Source: Bacteroides faecium
Lineage (GTDB): Bacteria > Bacteroidota > Bacteroidia > Bacteroidales > Bacteroidaceae
Assembly: GCF_012113595.1 (NCBI RefSeq)
Contig: NZ_CP050831.1
Coordinates: forward strand, 3,348,001 to 3,412,000
Direction of reading: 5' to 3'
DNA length: 64,000 nucleotides
Position 1 is the first letter of the stretch. Each line of letters opens with the position of its first letter. Under the pieces are notes generated by a model that saw only the letters and a list, made by a program, of their open reading frames with translations, did no database searches and was not told the DNA's origin. The translations under genes were made by a program, and so were the position numbers. Below are positions 8,604 through 18,706 of this stretch, in pieces.

Positions 8604-10211
8604 ATGAAAGCAATCAAATATAATCTCATTCTATTGCTGGGTATGCTGTTTGCAAGTTGTAACGATTGGCTTGATATAGCACAATTGGGAAATGAGACAG
8701 AAAAGACCCAGTTTACTACGCTCGAAGGTACGGAGAGAGTACTGAATGGTTTTTACCGTGAAATGATGTCTTCCAATTTGTACGGCGCTTATTTAAGTCA
8801 GACCGCTATCGAAGCTATGGCCAATCGTTTTGTATATAATGACAGGGGAATCAACACCTCTGAAAATGCGGCTACGATGATTGAAGAATTGAGCAACCAC
8901 AGATACACAGAAGCCAATATCGAATCTATTTTCAGCGCTATATGGAAAAGTGGATACACGTTGTCTTTCAGAATAAACAATTACTTTAAGTCAATCGCAG
9001 AGATGAATCTCCCGATAGATACCGACAAAAAGAATATTCTTTTAGGAGAAGCTTATGCAATCCGCGCATATATTCATTTTGATTTATTCAGAATCTTCGG
9101 CAAAACTTATGAACCGAAAAACTTGCAGGAAGAGCGGTTGCCTTATAATGATTTGGACTTTACCGACAAATCAGAAGAAATAGTCAATAAATTGTATTCT
9201 TTACGGGAAGAAACCACAGAGAACTTCTTTAAGAAACTGCTGAAAGATATTCGGACGGCAGAAAGCCTGTTGGAAAAATCAGATCCTATACTAACCAATC
9301 CTGATGCTGTCACGGCGGATTTGGTAATCGATGATTTTTATATGAATAGAAACCGCAGGATGAACTACTATGCCGTATTGGCGCTTAAGGCCAGAGTATT
9401 GCAATATATGGGTAATACCGAAGAAGCGGTTGTGGCTGCCGAAGAAGTACTTAAGGCGGTAGGAGAAGGAAAACCATTCCAATGGCATACAGCTTTACGT
9501 GAAGCTGACTATACATTCTTCTCAGAAGTGATATTTGGAATCCACTACTTAAATATGTACACAGACGGAAATAGCCGTTACTATGGGTCAAAAGTATTAA
9601 GCGGTTATTTTGTGTCCCAACAAATGCTGAATAATTATATGTTTGCCAAACCTTCCGGGCATGATAATCCGGATGTGGCACTCGGTGATTTCAGAAGAGA
9701 GTGCTGGACGGAAAATAACGGAACAGACGTAGGGACAGGTACCAATATATTTGGCGAAGGGAGTGGGGTGACCAAGGTTTTTGTCCAAAAACGCTTTAAA
9801 GAGCCGGCAAACTCAACAACACAATCAAAAGCATACCAACAGCCCCTTATCCGTTTGGCAGAGATGTTTTACATTGTTGCCGAATCTAAAGTTGAAGCCG
9901 GGCTTTACGATGATGCCGTAGCAATGTTCAATGAACATATGGAACGCAGAATGGTCAATGAAATCTATCGTTTCGGTCATTCCAACAACCCAATCGATAC
10001 CAGTGATCCCGAAATTAAAAATGCTTTAATGGATTTTATCCGGAAAGAATATTACTGTGAATTTGCCGGGGAAGGACAATTGTTTTTCTTCAACAAAAGA
10101 CGACAACAGAATACATTCTGTGATTCGAATACCGCAAATTCAATGTTGCAAATTCAGGATAAAGAAAAAGCGTACATCATAGACATACCGACTATAGAAA
10201 CTAACATTTAG
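8604..10211 (+). CDS. SusD/RagB-family surface glycan-binding lipoprotein
   Basis: Surface lipoprotein of 535 residues that caps the SusC channel and binds the glycan. A lipoprotein signal ends in FASC (Cys about residue 19), followed by NDWLDI, typical of SusD N-termini. The helical TPR-like core is seen in GEAYAIRAYIHFDLFRIFGKTY and in YYAVLALKARVLQYMGNTEEAVVAAEEVL. The C-terminal RagB/SusD domain contains QPLIRLAEMFYIVAESKVEAG and IRKEYYCEFAGEGQLFFFNKR. It follows susC by 20 bp and is surely in the same transcript. Confidence 0.95.
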   Translation: MKAIKYNLILLLGMLFASCNDWLDIAQLGNETEKTQFTTLEGTERVLNGFYREMMSSNLYGAYLSQTAIEAMANRFVYNDRGINTSENAATMIEELSNHRYTEANIESIFSAIWKSGYTLSFRINNYFKSIAEMNLPIDTDKKNILLGEAYAIRAYIHFDLFRIFGKTYEPKNLQEERLPYNDLDFTDKSEEIVNKLYSLREETTENFFKKLLKDIRTAESLLEKSDPILTNPDAVTADLVIDDFYMNRNRRMNYYAVLALKARVLQYMGNTEEAVVAAEEVLKAVGEGKPFQWHTALREADYTFFSEVIFGIHYLNMYTDGNSRYYGSKVLSGYFVSQQMLNNYMFAKPSGHDNPDVALGDFRRECWTENNGTDVGTGTNIFGEGSGVTKVFVQKRFKEPANSTTQSKAYQQPLIRLAEMFYIVAESKVEAGLYDDAVAMFNEHMERRMVNEIYRFGHSNNPIDTSDPEIKNALMDFIRKEYYCEFAGEGQLFFFNKRRQQNTFCDSNTANSMLQIQDKEKAYIIDIPTIETNI

Positions 10212-10221
10212 ATGCATGATT

Positions 10222-11097
10222 ATGAAAAAATATATAGTATTAAGTTTATTGGCTGCCTTTTTGATTGCATGCGAACATGAACAGGTAGTAAGCTATTCCG
10301 TGCAGGATCGGGTCTACTTTAAACACGGAGATAATGGCAAAGTAGATTCTATGTATGTGAATTTAAAAGAGATGAACACTGTTGAATTTAAAGAAGACTC
10401 TATTATTGATATTGAAATCTCATTATTGGGGGGGATTGCCGATATCGACCGTCCTATCAATGTGCAGCTTAAAGACACAGTCATTGCCGATGGGAAAAAA
10501 TATATGGCAAAAAAAGGAGCCGATTTTATAATCAAGCAGGCATTTGTAGCAGCGGGAGCAAGCAAAGGTATCGTTCAAGTACAACTATTGAATTCCGGCA
10601 AATTGAAAAACAATGGGGATACACTGATTGCCTATCTTAAACTACTGGAAAATGATATGTTCCTTACAGATTATAACAGGCAAAAAGGAAATAGAGACAA
10701 AGAGATCAAAAACAGTACGGAATTCAGAGTCTTTTATTTTTCCTCAATAAATGTTCCGCCACGCATGTGGGAAGAATTCTATCATGAAAGTTCAAGAGTC
10801 GGAATGAAGGCTTATCTGGGAGAATATACCCCTCAGAAACTAGAAATATTTCTGGCGGCTACCGGACTGTCACTTGCCTCTTTAGAGTATACCCAAGAAG
10901 AACTGGATGCACAGCCCGATAAAGAGATTTACAAGAAAGCCGAAAGGATATTCAACAGTAGATTTGGTGGAACAAAAATATTCGCCAGATGGAAAGCATT
11001 GGTGCAATTCTATTTACAAGATAATGAAGATAAATATCCGGAACCCATTCAATGGGGAGTTTGGTGGAATACACTTCATACACCGGCAGTAAATTAA
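10222..11097 (+). CDS. DUF4843-type lipoprotein of the PUL
   Basis: Lipoprotein of about 291 residues with signal MKKYIVLSLLAAFLIAC. Mature sequence begins EHEQVVSYSVQDRVYF and is rich in beta strands (DIEISLLGGIADIDRPINVQLKDTV), the pattern of DUF4843 proteins that regularly follow susD in ECF-type PULs. It probably sits on the cell surface and helps bind or present the substrate; no catalytic motif is seen. An ATG two codons upstream (10216) is equally possible. It begins within 10 bases of the susD stop, so translation is likely coupled. Confidence 0.8.
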   Translation: MKKYIVLSLLAAFLIACEHEQVVSYSVQDRVYFKHGDNGKVDSMYVNLKEMNTVEFKEDSIIDIEISLLGGIADIDRPINVQLKDTVIADGKKYMAKKGADFIIKQAFVAAGASKGIVQVQLLNSGKLKNNGDTLIAYLKLLENDMFLTDYNRQKGNRDKEIKNSTEFRVFYFSSINVPPRMWEEFYHESSRVGMKAYLGEYTPQKLEIFLAATGLSLASLEYTQEELDAQPDKEIYKKAERIFNSRFGGTKIFARWKALVQFYLQDNEDKYPEPIQWGVWWNTLHTPAVN

Positions 11098-11130
11098 AAG
11101 TTTAAGGTAGATAAATAAATAAGAAGTAAT

Positions 11131-13041
11131 ATGGAAAAGAAATTTAATCTATTCAATAGGAGTGTACTCTTGCTGAGCGTACTCTTGTTCTTCTTTTCAT
11201 GCAACGAAGACAAAGGGAACTATGATTATTCGGAAATTAATGATATTGACATAGCAGAGTTTAAGGTGAAAGATGCCACCGGTGATTATATCAGCATAGG
11301 AGAAAACGAGGAGTTTTACAATGTTACTGTAGAAGCGGGCGACAATCTGGTATTAATACCGGAATTAGCTTTCATATCAGACGATCAGGCGGATTATTCA
11401 TTCAAATGGTACGGTTATCTGCGAGGTAAGACCAAACCGGAAGACGCTCAAGTTATTTCAGAAGAGAAAGATCTTATGCACCCTATGGCGGAAGAATGGG
11501 GTATGGAAACCACATCTCAATCGGGAGTCTATTCATTCACTTTTGAAGCAGTCAATAACCAAACCGGAGTCAAGAGAATATGGATGTTTAGGGTCAGCGT
11601 ACATTCCCGTGCAAAATACGGATATGTGGCTTTATGTAAAAAAGAAAACGGATTTGATGTTGATGTAGTAGCTAAGAATGAATTGAAATATCATTTAGTG
11701 ACTGATTTGTTCAGCAGTATCAAGAATCTGGACCTTTCGGCCGAACCTTATGGTATCGAAGCGTTATGGGACATCACAGCACCCGAAGTAGGGCGGGATA
11801 ATTACGCATTTTATGTATTGACGGACAAAATTACAACCCGGCTTGCTCCCGGTGATTATTCATATGATGACAAATATTCCATTTCATCCATAATAGAGCC
11901 ATGGTCTCCGTTGGCCAATCAGAATGTAGTAGCCAAAAAAATAGTGGCGAGAGGCCCCAATACGGCAGGAATCCAGACGCGTGCTTATTTCCTGTATAAC
12001 GACGACTGGTATTTTCAAAACACGAGTGGTTCCTGGTATTATATCGATCAACCGATCAACCGTATGCTTGTATATAATGATGAAGGACAAATAATCGAAA
12101 CGAAGCATTACAAACCGGCTCCGTTCGTTGCTATGAATGCAAACAATACTAACGGTGTCAGCGTCTTGTACAATGAGACTGATAAGAAATTTGTCTTTCA
12201 TAAGTTTAATAAGCCTGATAAACGTAATGATATCTTTTACACACAGGATATCAAAACAGAGCTTAATGATAAAATGATGTTCACTGACGCGGAAGTGGCA
12301 GACCCTCACGAGAAATTGGTATATTTGGCTGATGACATCCGGAGCCGGACCTATAATAGCACCTCTCATTCGGTAGTACAAGATAATTTCGCTATTTTCC
12401 AAGGTTCTCAAGGGGACTATCGGGGTGTGCTGTTCAGAACAGACAATAACGGGGTGATAACAGCCGGATTCAGCAGGTTTTATTTCCCCTCTGTGTTGAC
12501 GAATAAGAATATTAAAATCTGGTTTAAGAGAGCATTGACCCTATACTGTGTAACGGATGACAACACCATTTACAAATTTAAATTGCAGGGATTGACTGTA
12601 AACAACCAGTCGAAGCCTCAAGGGAAAGACGATGGCTTTTGGGATGCCGGGGGCAAGGGCAGCTATGAAGATGTAACCGGCAAATTCACAAAAGACGGAT
12701 ATACAGAGGTTACTTGCATGAAATCTGTAGATGACCATAATCTTGGAAGTATGAATTCCTCATACTGGTTGAAAATACAGCAATCGCGAGGCTCAAAATA
12801 TGGAACAGTAATTGTCGGCACAGTGAATCCTAACTTGCCCAAGGGGAAAAATGGCAAAATGGAGTTTTTCCAGTTTAATTATACGGAAAACGATCTGGTG
12901 CCTCGCCTGCTTCCTTTAGCCGGAACAGAAAATGAAAAGACTAATGTTTTCACTGGAGTAGGCGAAGTGATAGATGTGGTATATAAGGGTGGATTAATCA
13001 CTCCGACAGTTAATGATTCGCAACCTGATCCACTCATTTAA
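11131..13041 (+). CDS. PKD-like family lipoprotein
   Basis: Lipoprotein of 636 residues: signal ending LLFFFSC, then NEDKGNYDYSEINDI, the usual opening of PKD-like lipoproteins found after SusD/DUF4843 pairs. The first 170 residues look like an Ig/PKD fold (NLVLIPELAF, DYSFKWYGYL, GVYSFTFEAVNNQTGVKRIW). The rest is beta-rich with repeated strand patterns such as GYVALCKKENGFDVDVV and NAFYVLTDKITTRL-like segments, suggesting a propeller. Its role is inferred as surface glycan binding from operon position; no enzyme motif is seen. Confidence 0.8.
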   Translation: MEKKFNLFNRSVLLLSVLLFFFSCNEDKGNYDYSEINDIDIAEFKVKDATGDYISIGENEEFYNVTVEAGDNLVLIPELAFISDDQADYSFKWYGYLRGKTKPEDAQVISEEKDLMHPMAEEWGMETTSQSGVYSFTFEAVNNQTGVKRIWMFRVSVHSRAKYGYVALCKKENGFDVDVVAKNELKYHLVTDLFSSIKNLDLSAEPYGIEALWDITAPEVGRDNYAFYVLTDKITTRLAPGDYSYDDKYSISSIIEPWSPLANQNVVAKKIVARGPNTAGIQTRAYFLYNDDWYFQNTSGSWYYIDQPINRMLVYNDEGQIIETKHYKPAPFVAMNANNTNGVSVLYNETDKKFVFHKFNKPDKRNDIFYTQDIKTELNDKMMFTDAEVADPHEKLVYLADDIRSRTYNSTSHSVVQDNFAIFQGSQGDYRGVLFRTDNNGVITAGFSRFYFPSVLTNKNIKIWFKRALTLYCVTDDNTIYKFKLQGLTVNNQSKPQGKDDGFWDAGGKGSYEDVTGKFTKDGYTEVTCMKSVDDHNLGSMNSSYWLKIQQSRGSKYGTVIVGTVNPNLPKGKNGKMEFFQFNYTENDLVPRLLPLAGTENEKTNVFTGVGEVIDVVYKGGLITPTVNDSQPDPLI

Positions 13042-13125
13042 GGCTAAGCCACAGGATGCATACAGGTGCATCCGATTGAATGTGGATTCGATATATGATA
13101 ATATAATAGATAAAATGTTTTGAAT

Positions 13126-14490
13126 ATGAAAAGAAGTCTTCTGTGTTTTGCACTTTTTATGCTCACTTTTTCAGTGAGCGCACAAATATCTTCCACTGTG
13201 GAAGGAGTTTGGGAAAAAGGCAAATCTAAAAATATCAAATTATTTGCCATTGAAAACAGTAATTATAAAGAAGTGGCATCCTCTAGGGTGGATGAAAACG
13301 GCCGGTTTATTTTAGCCTTTTATCCCGCTAAGGAAGGATTTTATATACTTGATAATTACAACTTTTATTTTAAGCCGGGTGATAAGCTTTCTGTGAAGAT
13401 AACCGATGGCAGTTATGAATTGACAGGCAAAAATACGCCGGAGAATAAGGAACTTTCCAATTGGGAACAACTCACCACCCCTCTGAAAGAGATGCGGAAG
13501 CGTTCGCGTGCTACATACCTTGATTTCTTTCCTTTACTCGAAAAAACAGAAAAGGAGATGAATTATAAAATAAACACTCCGAACAAGGTGTTTAACAATA
13601 CATTCATCAAGTACAGAGAGTTGAATCTTCTTGATATAGCCATGAATTTTTTATTTGCTCCTCGCACGGCACATCCCCGCCGAGAAGATTTCCCGGATTA
13701 TTTCAGGAAAATAGACTTAAAGAAGATGTTGGCTGATCCTTTTGTTTTGGATTACCCACATGGCTTGTCACTTGTGGGGCGAAGTAAAATTCTTCCGGTA
13801 TGGACAGGCGAAAGCAAGAATATAAAAACAGGGAATGACCTTACAGCTTCTCCCGAAGCCGGCATTATTGATAATGAAGAACTGATGAATGCGGCAGACC
13901 CGATAGTCAGGGCCGAATTGGTCTTATTGTATGCCAAAAACAAGAAAGTGCTGGTCGTGTTTGACCAATATGCCGATTTGTATAGCAAATACCTTACGAC
14001 GGACGAGCAAAGACAGAGGCTCAAAGAGCAAAGATTCTCACTCATTAAAAATACCAAAGGAGATCCTGCGATAGATTTCACTTTTGCAGACGTGAACGGA
14101 AAACCTCATGCTCTGTCTGATTTCAAAGGGAAAGTGGTTTATGTGGATGTGTGGGCTACGTGGTGCGGTCCATGCCAAAAAGAAATGCCTCACTTAAAGA
14201 AGCTGGAAGCTGAATATAAAGACAATGCCAATATTGTATTTATCGGTGTCAGTGTAGACAAAGGCAAAGACATGCAAAAATGGAAAGAGTTTCTCGTACG
14301 GGAAAAGCTGCCGGGGATTCAGATATTCGCAGGCGACGACGCTTCTGAAAAGTTGATGAAACCTTATAAAATCAGTGGTATTCCGCGCTTCGTTTTAGTA
14401 GATAAGAATGGAAATCTGATTTCTGCCAATGCTCCCCGCCCATCTTCTCCGGACATCAGGACAGTACTGAATGATGCACTTAAAAAGTAA
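13126..14490 (+). CDS. TlpA-family thioredoxin-like protein
   Basis: Secreted protein of 454 residues with signal MKRSLLCFALFMLTFSVSAQ. The N-terminal half resembles the DUF4369-like beta domain common in Bacteroides TlpA proteins (VEGVWEKGKSKNIKLFAIENS). The C-terminal 145 residues are a thioredoxin fold: DPAIDFTFADVNGKPHALSDFKGK, then WATWCGPCQKEMP with the redox CxxC, and the cis-Pro region GIPRFVLVDKNGN. It should act as a periplasmic thiol-disulfide reductase. An in-frame TTG six bases earlier was not used because the ATG at 13126 opens the signal peptide. Such proteins often end the core of ECF-type PULs. Confidence 0.9.
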   Translation: MKRSLLCFALFMLTFSVSAQISSTVEGVWEKGKSKNIKLFAIENSNYKEVASSRVDENGRFILAFYPAKEGFYILDNYNFYFKPGDKLSVKITDGSYELTGKNTPENKELSNWEQLTTPLKEMRKRSRATYLDFFPLLEKTEKEMNYKINTPNKVFNNTFIKYRELNLLDIAMNFLFAPRTAHPRREDFPDYFRKIDLKKMLADPFVLDYPHGLSLVGRSKILPVWTGESKNIKTGNDLTASPEAGIIDNEELMNAADPIVRAELVLLYAKNKKVLVVFDQYADLYSKYLTTDEQRQRLKEQRFSLIKNTKGDPAIDFTFADVNGKPHALSDFKGKVVYVDVWATWCGPCQKEMPHLKKLEAEYKDNANIVFIGVSVDKGKDMQKWKEFLVREKLPGIQIFAGDDASEKLMKPYKISGIPRFVLVDKNGNLISANAPRPSSPDIRTVLNDALKK

Positions 14491-14628
14491 GTTATGGCTA
14501 TGATGAAGAAGTTCGTTTAATAAAAAGATAACTCCGAATACACTTACATTATATATTAATTGTTTTCTATTTTCACAGATAAAGCATAACTTTACAGGGT
14601 GATTTAATTCTGAAAAACATTCTATTAT

Positions 14629-16027
14629 ATGAAGAACAAATTTATATCATTTATTATTTTATTATTTTGTCTGACAGAATCAAAGAGTCAAGAGCTTTTC
14701 GTACATGAACGCTCACATAACTATGAATGGCCTACGGACTCATTAGTATTGAAAAAGTTAGACCAATGGCAAGACCAGAAATTCGGAGTTATCTTCCATT
14801 GGGGGCTGTATAGTGTGCCCGGTATCGTCGAATCGTGGGCACTCTGTTCCGAAGATGTAGACTGGATCAGCCGCTATGGACATAACAACTACCAAGAATT
14901 CAAGAATTGGTATTGGAACGAACTGAGCCGGCAGTTCAATCCCATCCATTTTGACCCCACGCAATGGGCTGATATCATGAAACAGGCGGGAATGAAATAT
15001 ATGGTGTTCACCACCAAACATCATGACGGTTTCTGTATGTTCGACAGCCGATATACAGATTTTTCCATCGCGAAAGGTCCTTTTAAGGAGAATCTCAAAG
15101 CCGATGTTGCCCGCCATGTATTTAACGCTTTTCATAAGGCGGGTTTCATGACGGGTGCTTACTTTTCCAAACCGGATTGGCATAACCAGGATTATTGGTG
15201 GGATTATTTCGCAACTCCTAACAGAAACGTAAACTACAAGATTGATCGCCATCCCGAAAAATGGGAAGCTTTCAAAAACTTTACTTATAACCAAATCGAA
15301 GAACTTATGAGCGGCTATGGGCCGATAGATATCCTTTGGTTGGACGGCGGTTGGGTGTCTCCCCGCAACAAACAGGATATTGATATGCCACGAATAGCCA
15401 ATATGGCAAGAGAAAAGCAGCCCGGTATATTGATAGTGGACCGTACCATACATGGTCGATATGAAAACTATCAAACTCCCGAGCGGTCGATACCCGAGAC
15501 ACAACTTCCTTTTCCATGGGAAAGCTGTATTACCCTGACCTCAGACTGGGGATGGGTGAAGAACGCCAAATACAAAACTCCCAATCAAGTTATTTCCATG
15601 CTTATGGAAGTGGTTGCCAAAGGTGGCAGTCTGCTTCTTGGGGTAGGACCCACCGCGGACGGTACTATCGAACAGCCTGCCATAGAACGTCTTACCAAGA
15701 TAGGATGTTGGCTGCAAAAGAATGGAGAAGGTATATACAATACCCGTATCACCTCTAATTATCGTTCTGGAAAAGTGTGGTTTACTGCGAACAAAAACGG
15801 AAAAAACGCTTTATGCGCTTTATGCTCTGTCGGAAGGTGAGAGAATACCTGACTGTATAGAATGGGAAGGAAATATCCCTGCGAAAAATAGCAGAATAAA
15901 GTTGTTGGCTTCCGGACAACAGGTGAAATGGACAATAAAAGATAATAAAGTTATCCTTACCGTTCCTCGTAAATACGTAGGTGGTGATGAACCACTTGCT
16001 TTCCGATTGGAAGTCTCCGGTAAATAG
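14629..16027 (+). pseudogene. GH29 alpha-L-fucosidase, frameshifted near the 3' end
   Basis: Exo-fucosidase of family GH29, with signal peptide (MKNKFISFIILLFCLTESKSQ) and the family core: FGVIFHWGLYSVPG, FTTKHHDGFCMFDS, and DILWLDGGW with the Asp expected as nucleophile. The first frame runs 14629-15840 and ends with KNALCALCSVGR, which is not family-like. The next frame, from the A6 run at 15801-15806 to the stop at 16027, carries on naturally (TLYALYALSEGERIPDCIEW... LAFRLEVSGK). Removing one A from the run restores a protein of about 465 residues. The catalytic domain is intact in the first frame; the C-terminal beta-domain (about 75 residues) is lost. It may be a real mutation, phase variation by slippage, or a sequencing error. 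Confidence 0.88.
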
Positions 16028-16073
16028 GAATGTCATTTTACCTTTAAATGAAATAATAATAATGCTCATAATT

Positions 16074-18389
16074 ATGAAAAAAGCATTCTCTCTCTTCCTT
16101 TGTATCTCCTGCTTCAGTATCTCTATGCATGCTCAGTGGATATGGGACAGAAATAAATTGGAAGAAATAAAAAAAGAAATTCATTCATTCACCTATGCGA
16201 ATGCTTACCGTCAATTGATAGACGATGCCGAGAAAGCAATGGAAGCACCTTTTTACTCCGTTACTTTCAAGCAAAAAGCGGCTCCTGGTAAAGATCCTCA
16301 CGATTATGTCAGTTTAAGTCGTTATTTTTGGCCTGATCCAAGAAAGGAAAATGGGCTGCCTTATATCTATCGTGACGGTGAATCCAATCCTGAGTTGGAG
16401 AACTATGACCGTATTCCTCTAGGGGAGATGGCGGGCAATGTGACAACATTGTCTCTGGCTTGGTATTACAGTGGTGAAGAACGTTATGCCCGTAAGGCTG
16501 TGAAGTTACTTCGTGTTTGGTTTCTCGATAAAAAGACACGGATGAATCCCAACCTGAATTATGCTCAGTTCGTTCCCGGCACACAGGGTGATAGCGGAAG
16601 GCCGTCGGGACTTATTGATAGCTATTCCTTTGTAACTATGCTAAATGCTGTCAAGTTGCTCGAAGGTTCACGAAGTTATACCGCTCAAGACCGTTCGGGG
16701 CTGGAAAAATGGTTCTCCTGCTTTGCCGCATGGTGGCAAAATAGCGACTTAGGTAAGGTGGAGCGAACACAAGGCAACAATCATGGCACCACGTATGATA
16801 TGCAGCTCACTGTATTTCTCCTTTTTTGTGGTGACACCGTTACTGCTCGACAACTTATCAATGAATTCCCTGCCCGCCGGCTTTACAAACAAATACAACC
16901 TGACGGGAGCCAACCTCGGGAACTACACCGAACCCTGGCTTTTCATTACTCTGTATATAATCTCCAATTCTTCGTAGACATGTGCGCCATTGCCCGTAAT
17001 CAGGGAATCGAGCTTTGCAAGGCAACCTCTCCTGATGGAAGAAATGTCTGCAAGGCAGTTGATTTTCTAACTCCTTATTTAGGGAAAGACGTGTCTGCAT
17101 GGCCTTATAAGCAGATAAGCGGATGGGAAGATAGTTTACAGGCTTTATGCAAACAGCTTTACCGCATGGCTGATATAGCACCCTCACGGGAAGACTATCT
17201 GAAACTATATAAGCAATATAGCAAGCAGGGGTTGAACGACCGTAACCGTCTGCTTTACGGAGCCCCGGACCCGATAAGAGACGCTTTCTCTTATGTAGAC
17301 AAACAACTTAAATATGCATCACTTTGCACAGACAGTATCATTTCCACTTCTCCGAAAAAGGGTGCTGTAATTCCTCGTTGTCTCAATAAGGACGGTAGTC
17401 TCCGTTTAGTCAATCCGGCAGACTGGTGTTCAGGATTCTTTCCCGGTTCCCTATGGATGGCTTATCACTATACGAAGGACGACGCTCTGAAAGAACTTGC
17501 CATTCGATACACCGAACCCGTAAAAAAGGCCAAAGACCACGTATTCTCTCACGATACTGGTTTCAAAGTATTCTGCTCTTCAGGTAATGCCTACAAAGAA
17601 ACCCGAAGTGACGAATACCGTGAGGTGGTGTTGAAAGCTGCCCATAGTCTTGCCAGCCGTTATAATCCACATTTGAAAGTAATCCGGTCATGGGATTTCA
17701 ATCGGCATAAATGGCAGTATCCGGTTATTATAGACAATATGATGAATCTGGAACTTCTTTTCGAGGCATCTCTGCTGACTGGTGACAAAACCTTTTATGA
17801 TATAGCCAATGCGCATGCCACAACTACTTTGGAAAATCATTTCCGTACGGATTATTCTTCTTGGCATGTAGTAGACTATGACACCATTTCAGGAAAGGCA
17901 CGACTTAAACAGACACATCAGGGATATGATGACTCTTCTGCATGGGCTCGCGGACAAAGTTGGGCATTGTATGGCTTTGCTATGTCATACCGGTACACGA
18001 AAAATAAAAAATACCTTCGCCAGGCACAACATATAGCTGAGTTTATCTTCACTCATCCTAATTTGCCGTCGGACTTCATTCCGTATTGGGACTTTAATGA
18101 TCCGAAAATACCCGATTCTCCCCGTGATGCATCCGCAGCATGTATCTGTGCTTCAGCATTGTATGAAATGGCTACGTACGATTCAAATCGAAAAGAACAG
18201 TATGTGACATGGGCTGACCGGATTCTAGCAAGTCTCTTACAGAACTATTTGGTGGAAGAAGGGAAGGATAAAGGCTTTCTGCTGTTGCACTCTGTAGGCA
18301 ACATGCCATCGAAAGACGAAATAGACGTCCCTATCTCATATGCTGATTACTACTTTCTTGAAGCGTTGTTAAGGAGAGATAGTTTGTAG
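16074..18389 (+). CDS. Polysaccharide lyase (alginate-lyase fold) fused to GH88 unsaturated glucuronyl hydrolase
   Basis: Secreted two-enzyme protein of 771 residues. After signal MKKAFSLFLCISCFSISMHAQ, residues about 25-390 match the alginate-lyase (alpha/alpha-toroid) family: SLSRYFWPDP, NYDRIPLGEMAGNVTTL, GRPSGLIDSYSF, TQGNNHGTTYDMQ (Asn/His probable active site) and RTLAFHYSVYNLQ. Residues about 410-771 match GH88/GH105: WCSGFFPGSLWM, DTGFKVFCSSGNAY, IIDNMMNLELLF, WARGQSWALYGFAM, with the two Asp of HDTGF and DNMMN as likely catalytic residues. The lyase would make 4,5-unsaturated uronic ends that the second domain removes, pointing to a uronic-acid-containing substrate. The start at 16074 was chosen because the signal peptide begins there, although the frame is open 31 codons upstream into the fucosidase tail. 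Confidence 0.9.
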   Translation: MKKAFSLFLCISCFSISMHAQWIWDRNKLEEIKKEIHSFTYANAYRQLIDDAEKAMEAPFYSVTFKQKAAPGKDPHDYVSLSRYFWPDPRKENGLPYIYRDGESNPELENYDRIPLGEMAGNVTTLSLAWYYSGEERYARKAVKLLRVWFLDKKTRMNPNLNYAQFVPGTQGDSGRPSGLIDSYSFVTMLNAVKLLEGSRSYTAQDRSGLEKWFSCFAAWWQNSDLGKVERTQGNNHGTTYDMQLTVFLLFCGDTVTARQLINEFPARRLYKQIQPDGSQPRELHRTLAFHYSVYNLQFFVDMCAIARNQGIELCKATSPDGRNVCKAVDFLTPYLGKDVSAWPYKQISGWEDSLQALCKQLYRMADIAPSREDYLKLYKQYSKQGLNDRNRLLYGAPDPIRDAFSYVDKQLKYASLCTDSIISTSPKKGAVIPRCLNKDGSLRLVNPADWCSGFFPGSLWMAYHYTKDDALKELAIRYTEPVKKAKDHVFSHDTGFKVFCSSGNAYKETRSDEYREVVLKAAHSLASRYNPHLKVIRSWDFNRHKWQYPVIIDNMMNLELLFEASLLTGDKTFYDIANAHATTTLENHFRTDYSSWHVVDYDTISGKARLKQTHQGYDDSSAWARGQSWALYGFAMSYRYTKNKKYLRQAQHIAEFIFTHPNLPSDFIPYWDFNDPKIPDSPRDASAACICASALYEMATYDSNRKEQYVTWADRILASLLQNYLVEEGKDKGFLLLHSVGNMPSKDEIDVPISYADYYFLEALLRRDSL

Positions 18390-18539
18390 ATATTCATGTT
18401 ATTATCCGGTTTCAGTCGTTTCAGTTTTGTCAGCAAACGCCTTGATAGAAGGAGATAGCGGCTGAATGTGGAAAAAATCATCCCCTGCAGGAATATGCTG
18501 TAAGCAAGGGATAGTGCATTCAGCGCTTTCAGCCTTGCC

Positions 18540-18625
18540 GGTGAATCTATATATTCAGCATGGTGGACATATATACTCACCATACTGAATCTATATGTCC
18601 ACCAGGCGGGGTATATAGATTCACC
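18540..18625. repeat. Nested inverted repeats
   Basis: An outer perfect pair GGTGAATCTATATA (18540-18553) / TATATAGATTCACC (18612-18625) encloses an inner perfect pair TGGTGGACATATA (18561-18573) / TATATGTCCACCA (18592-18604). Between the arms of each half a further near-perfect pair, ATTCAGCATGG / CCATACTGAAT, is present. The whole 86 bases could fold into one long imperfect stem. There is no U-run and no nearby open frame, so it does not look like a simple terminator. Confidence 0.8.
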
Positions 18626-18706
18626 ACATAGGTGAAAGCGGGTGACATATGGGCTTAGAACCGCTTACCTGTCGACTGAAATTCATCGGCACGTGGGCTG
18701 AACAGA

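Noticed and set aside
14758..15504. 248-codon open frame on the minus strand
   Set aside because: Antisense to the GH29 core; no motif.
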